This document shows, piece after piece, positions 60,495 to 64,000 of a stretch of DNA of 64,000 nt. The position numbers and the translations under genes were made by a program. Each line of letters begins with the position of its first letter. Position 1 is the first letter of the stretch. The notes under the pieces were generated by a model. That model was not told the origin of the DNA, made no database searches, and saw only the letters and a list, made by a program, of their open reading frames with translations. The stretch is taken from positions 2,294,001 through 2,358,000 of the forward strand of contig NZ_PPDK01000001.1 of NCBI RefSeq assembly GCF_003074135.1, written 5' to 3'. The stretch is from Euzebya tangerina. GTDB lineage: Bacteria > Actinomycetota > Nitriliruptoria > Euzebyales > Euzebyaceae.

Positions 60495-61796
60495 ATGACT
60501 GACACCTGGGAGGTCCGGCCCTCCGGTCCGCTGTCCGGCGACGTCGAGGTTGCCGGATCCAAGAACGCCGTCACCAAGCACATGGTTGCTGCGCTGCTGG
60601 CCGACACCCCCTCGACCATCAACAACGTCCCCGACGTCGGCGATGTCACCATCACCGCCAGCATCCTGCGCTCGCTCGGCGTGGGCGTGGAGCGGTCGGG
60701 CAAGGCCGTCACGATCGACCCCAGCGGACCGCTGGACCGGGAGGTGTCGGTCGAGTACACGGGTCTGAACCGGATCTCCATCCTGCTCCTGGGCCCGCTG
60801 GTGCACCGCAGCGGTGAGGCGTTCGTGCCCATGCCGGGGGGCGACAAGATCGGCCGCCGACCCATCGACTTCCACGTGGATGCACTGACGGCATTCGGTG
60901 CGACGGTCGAGGAGACCGAGAAGGGTGTCATCGCCCGGGCCAGTCGGCTTCGCGGCGCCCGAATCGACCTGCCCTACCCCTCGGTGATGGCGACCGAGGC
61001 CGTCCTCATCACCGCCTCGTTGGCGGAGGGGCGGACGGTGCTGACCGGCGCGGCCACCGAGCCCGAAGTGCTGGAGTTGGCCCTGTTCCTGCAGCGCATG
61101 GGGGCCCAGATCCAGCGGCAGCCCGGCCGACGGTTCGTCATTGACGGTGTCAGCACGATGCACGGGGCATCCACGACCCTCGCGGGGGACCGCCTGGAGG
61201 CGTTCAGCTACCTGGTGGCCGGGCTGATCTCCGGGGGGCAGGTTCGGGTGAAGGGTTGCCCACAGGCGTCGCTGACGATCGCCCTGACGACGCTCCAGTC
61301 GATGGGAGCCGACCTGCAGATCACCGACGAGTACGTCGCAGCCCGTCAGACCCTGCCGCTGCAGTCCGTGGCCATCCACACCGACACCCACCCGGGGTTC
61401 GCCACGGATTGGCAATCGCCGCTGCTGGTGCTGATGACCCAGGCCGAGGGTATGAGCGTCCTGCACGAGACGGTCTTCGAGGATCGTGTGAAGTACCCGG
61501 CAGACGTCATCGACGCCATGGGCGGGGAGATCGAGATGTTCAACACCTGCCTCGGCGGGCCGAACTGCCGGTTTGCGGACCGCAACGCCAAGCACTCCGT
61601 CGTGGTCAAGGGCATCAGCAAGCTGGTGGGGGCCGAGGTGGAGATCCCCGACGTCCGGGCCGGCTTCTCCGGTGTCATCGCAGCGTCAGTTGCCGATGGG
61701 ATGTCCCGCATCTCCGGTGTTCGACACCTGGAGCGGGGCTATGACAACCCCTTCGACCGCTTGAGCGGTCTGGGGCTGGACCTGGCTCGAATGTAG
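60495..61796 (+). CDS. murA: UDP-N-acetylglucosamine 1-carboxyvinyltransferase, Asp active site
   Basis: A 433-residue enolpyruvyl transferase making the first committed peptidoglycan intermediate. GSKNAVTKHMVAALL with Lys23, NNVPDVGDV, and the active loop PMPGGDKIGRRPIDFH: Asp117 stands where E. coli has Cys115, as in mycobacteria. This substitution is known to make the enzyme insensitive to fosfomycin. Also CPQASLTIALTTLQSMGA and the end ERGYDNPFDRLSGLG. ATG 60495 chosen; divergent from the M20 gene. Confidence 0.93.
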   Translation: MTDTWEVRPSGPLSGDVEVAGSKNAVTKHMVAALLADTPSTINNVPDVGDVTITASILRSLGVGVERSGKAVTIDPSGPLDREVSVEYTGLNRISILLLGPLVHRSGEAFVPMPGGDKIGRRPIDFHVDALTAFGATVEETEKGVIARASRLRGARIDLPYPSVMATEAVLITASLAEGRTVLTGAATEPEVLELALFLQRMGAQIQRQPGRRFVIDGVSTMHGASTTLAGDRLEAFSYLVAGLISGGQVRVKGCPQASLTIALTTLQSMGADLQITDEYVAARQTLPLQSVAIHTDTHPGFATDWQSPLLVLMTQAEGMSVLHETVFEDRVKYPADVIDAMGGEIEMFNTCLGGPNCRFADRNAKHSVVVKGISKLVGAEVEIPDVRAGFSGVIAASVADGMSRISGVRHLERGYDNPFDRLSGLGLDLARM

Positions 61797-61818
61797 GGCC
61801 ACGTCGCCATGGCTGCGG

Positions 61819-63300
61819 TCACAGCGGCACGCTGGCCAGGACAGCGCATGAGGCCCGGTCGGTGACCACGACCACTGCCCGATCGGTCGTTGGGGAGCCC
61901 GTGACGACCAGGTGGGCGAGCGCGGCCTGGCCTTGATAGACCACGGTCTCGATCACGACGATGATGGAGGGGTCGCCGACGCCGGCAGCCCCGGCACACC
62001 GGGCGGGAGGCGTGCCGTCGGCGAATGGCGCGGAGGCCTGCAGTTGGGCGAGATGGTCACCGGCCCGCACGCGGGCCTGCTCACCCGACAGGCCCAGCTG
62101 CGCGGCCGTCTCGGGCCGACCGGTGTAGCGGGCGCGGGCAGTGTCGGGACCCGCAATCTCGGCGTCCGTGTCGATGATCGCTGGTGAGGTCGGCGCGAGG
62201 ATGGGCGCGGGCGCGTCACCGCCGCTGTCTTCCGCCGGTGGCTCCACCGGTGTGCCCGGTGTAGCCGGGTCGGGCGTGTTGGGGGCGCCCGGGGCGGGGG
62301 CGACCGGATCGGGGTCGGCTGGGTCGGGGTCACCCTGGTCGGGCTGGCCCGGCGCGGGTTGAGGTGTCTGTGGGGCCTCGCCCCCGTTGACCGGAGCCGG
62401 GCCGTCCGCCGCCTCTGCCTCCTCGGTCGGAGGCGGTGCCGGGAGTGGGGCCGGGGCTGGTGGCGGGGCGTCAGCCTCGTCACGAATGCTTGGGTTCTCG
62501 CCGGACGCCGTACCCGCGCCGGCCGCCTCACCCGGCCCGGAGGAGCCGGTGGTGTCGCCGCCGTCGGAACTGGACCGGTCGGGCAGGCTGTCGTCGGCGT
62601 CTGCCTGGTCCGCCGCCTGGCTGTCGAACTCCTGGAAGTCCTGGCCACCCCGGTCGTCGAACGGGGTCTCGTCCTCGCCGGTTGGTCCTGGCCCCGCTTG
62701 CCGTGAGGGTGTAGGCGTCGCCGCAGCCCCCGCCGCCCCGCTGGCCTGGAGTGAGGTCTCGGCCTCGGCCTGCTCGCCGGCCTGCTGCCCCTCCTCGGCC
62801 GTGGGAGCCGCCGACTGGGACTGATCGAGGGGTTGGCGCAGGAAGGTGACCCCCAGCCCGGCCGTCACCGCCAGGACCAGCAGGACCGCCAGGGACCGGA
62901 CCAGCCGGTCGACGCCACTCCAGCGGGACCGTCGGGACTGGTTCCCGCCGGCTCGGCCGCCGCCCGTCGACCCCCACGCCGCCACCGGTCGAGGTCGTCG
63001 CGTCCGCCCGTCCGTTGCTGCAGGTCCTGCTGAGCTCCCGCTGCTGGCGGTCTCGGAGAGGCGTGCGGTCAGCGCCTGGTCCAGCCGCCCTGCGAAGCCC
63101 TCGGCTGGCGCCGGTGCCACCGCCTCGGCCAGCGAGGACATGGTTTCGGCCAGCCGGTCAACCCGCTCAGCGACAGCGGCGTCCGTGGCCACCACTCGGT
63201 CGATGCGAGCCTCGGTGGCGTCGTCCACATCACCGGCAAGCCATGCGGCCAGCAGGTCGTCGGAGGGGGGCGGGGTTCGCCGGGGGGTTGGCTCAGTCAC
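61819..63300 (-). CDS. Anti-sigma factor, single-pass membrane protein
   Basis: About 493 residues. N-terminal cytosolic part (~1-110: SDDLLAAWLAGDVDDATEAR, DRLAETMSSLAEAVAPAPAE) resembles zinc-less anti-sigma domains; one membrane helix (~140-160, LAVLLVLAVTAGLGVTFL); a Pro/Ala/Glu/Asp-rich low-complexity outer region of ~200 residues; a small C-terminal domain (ARVRAGDHLAQLQASAPFA, IIVVIETVVYQGQAALAHLV). GTG 63300 overlaps the sigma gene end by eight bases; the frame is open to 63378. Confidence 0.75.
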   Translation of the reverse strand: MTEPTPRRTPPPSDDLLAAWLAGDVDDATEARIDRVVATDAAVAERVDRLAETMSSLAEAVAPAPAEGFAGRLDQALTARLSETASSGSSAGPAATDGRTRRPRPVAAWGSTGGGRAGGNQSRRSRWSGVDRLVRSLAVLLVLAVTAGLGVTFLRQPLDQSQSAAPTAEEGQQAGEQAEAETSLQASGAAGAAATPTPSRQAGPGPTGEDETPFDDRGGQDFQEFDSQAADQADADDSLPDRSSSDGGDTTGSSGPGEAAGAGTASGENPSIRDEADAPPPAPAPLPAPPPTEEAEAADGPAPVNGGEAPQTPQPAPGQPDQGDPDPADPDPVAPAPGAPNTPDPATPGTPVEPPAEDSGGDAPAPILAPTSPAIIDTDAEIAGPDTARARYTGRPETAAQLGLSGEQARVRAGDHLAQLQASAPFADGTPPARCAGAAGVGDPSIIVVIETVVYQGQAALAHLVVTGSPTTDRAVVVVTDRASCAVLASVPL

Positions 63301-63937
63301 GTGCGGGTCGGGTCGGTGATGGTCGGTCGGGTCGGGCATTGGACGGATCAGCGGCCGCCGTTGTTCCGGAGCGGCCATCCAGACGACGCCAGGCGGTGTC
63401 CAGTGCGGCGGTCGCGCGGTGGATCCGCGACTTCACCGTGCCGACGGCGACGTTCGTCCGCTCGGCGATCTCGCGGTAGGAGAAGCCGAGGAACACGTGC
63501 ATCACCAGGGCCGTCCGCTGGTCCTCCTGCAGCTCCGCGAGCGCCTCGCGGAGGTCCAGGCGCAACTCCGCATCGCGGATGGCGTCGGCAACGGGCCCAC
63601 CCGGCGAGACGGGTGCCCGGTCGGAGCGGTCGAGGTGTTCGGGGTCGACCCCCGCGGACTGCGGTCGACGGGCTCGGCGGCGGTGGATGTCGTGGCAGAC
63701 GTTGGTGGTCAGCCGGTACATCCAGGTGTTGAACGACGCGGTGCCGCGAAAGGAGGCGGCGTTGCGGTACAGCCGGACGAACGCCTCCTGGGTCGCGTCC
63801 TCAGCGTCGGCGTCGTTGCGGAAGAAGCGCCAGCAGATGGCATAGGTCCGCTCCCGGTGTCGGGACACAAGAGCGCTGAACGCCTGCGCGTCCCCCGCCA
63901 CGAACTGCGCCAGCAGCTCCTCGTCGCCGACTTCCAC
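63293..63937 (-). CDS. ECF RNA polymerase sigma factor
   Basis: A 214-residue sigma factor. Sigma-2 (~10-80: FVAGDAQAFSALVSRHRERT, WRFFRNDADAEDATQEAFVR, TASFNTWMYRLTTNVCHD) and sigma-4 (~125-185: ALAELQEDQRTALVMHVFLG, FSYREIAERTNVAVGTVKSR) are complete. It is coupled to the anti-sigma gene downstream, which should hold it at the membrane. ATG at 63937. Confidence 0.93.
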   Translation of the reverse strand: MEVGDEELLAQFVAGDAQAFSALVSRHRERTYAICWRFFRNDADAEDATQEAFVRLYRNAASFRGTASFNTWMYRLTTNVCHDIHRRRARRPQSAGVDPEHLDRSDRAPVSPGGPVADAIRDAELRLDLREALAELQEDQRTALVMHVFLGFSYREIAERTNVAVGTVKSRIHRATAALDTAWRRLDGRSGTTAAADPSNARPDRPSPTRPARD

Positions 63938-64000
63938 GACACCTCACGCTAACGGAGGGACCCGACCGGACACGGAACGTGTCGCGTCAGAACTGGGTGA

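Noticed and set aside
60405-61595. 801-residue M20 protein
   Set aside because: The N-terminal half is the antisense of murA; MDGPGELAEL at 60404 begins the real domain.

Overview
The window is high-GC DNA from a free-living actinobacterium. Several things point there: many GTG starts, 1-8 base start/stop overlaps inside operons, a Mec-CysO-CysM cysteine-synthesis cluster, a DUF222/HNH gene (13E12 family), DUF2510 and DUF1707 proteins, MurA with Asp in place of the catalytic Cys, and a tmRNA tag ending in FALAA. A deep-branching lineage such as Nitriliruptoria/Euzebya would fit, but that is inference. About 68 protein-coding genes, ssrA, two frameshifted genes and a sigma gene with a disturbed start are seen. 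There are no insertion sequences, prophage or CRISPR array, and no gene-free stretch longer than about 200 bases.

Layout. 1-15 kb holds the end of a GH65 phosphorylase, small regulators and transporters, an amidase, thiolase, TesB thioesterase, an MFS permease, a GH13_18 sucrose-phosphorylase-like enzyme translationally coupled to a P-loop kinase, HisN-type phosphatase, YdcF protein and class 3 lipase. 15.7-18.3 kb is a minus-strand operon coupling an iron-type DtxR regulator, an ACT-domain malic enzyme and a Nudix hydrolase. 18.9-22.3 kb is prfB, with an intact programmed +1 frameshift site, followed by two overlapping genes that look like the two halves of a transketolase-fold enzyme without its cofactor signatures, then DUF2071. 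22.4-25.1 kb is paaABCD (phenylacetyl-CoA epoxidase), without paaE.

25-45 kb holds membrane proteins, endonuclease IV, a twice-frameshifted DUF222/HNH gene, ftsE-ftsX-M23 peptidase-ctpA, smpB, an NfeD-stomatin pair, a methyltransferase, a TetR/DJ-1 divergent pair, a sigma/membrane-partner pair, a VapBC toxin-antitoxin pair and ssrA. 45-64 kb holds a Ser/Thr kinase with a beta-propeller sensor, an ABC exporter pair, an XPB-like helicase, selD, the Mec-CysO-CysM cluster, a TetR/SDR pair with matching operators, an M20 amidohydrolase, murA, and an ECF sigma/anti-sigma pair.

Joint themes. Ribosome rescue and termination (prfB, smpB, ssrA) and cell-wall division (ftsEX, M23 peptidase, murA) are well represented. 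A 49-base intergenic element occurs three times (574, 35118, 56260), and a 20-base tandem repeat lies between the thiolase and tesB. Least explained by known biology are the degenerate transketolase-like pair behind prfB, the 49-base element, and the GH13_18-kinase operon.
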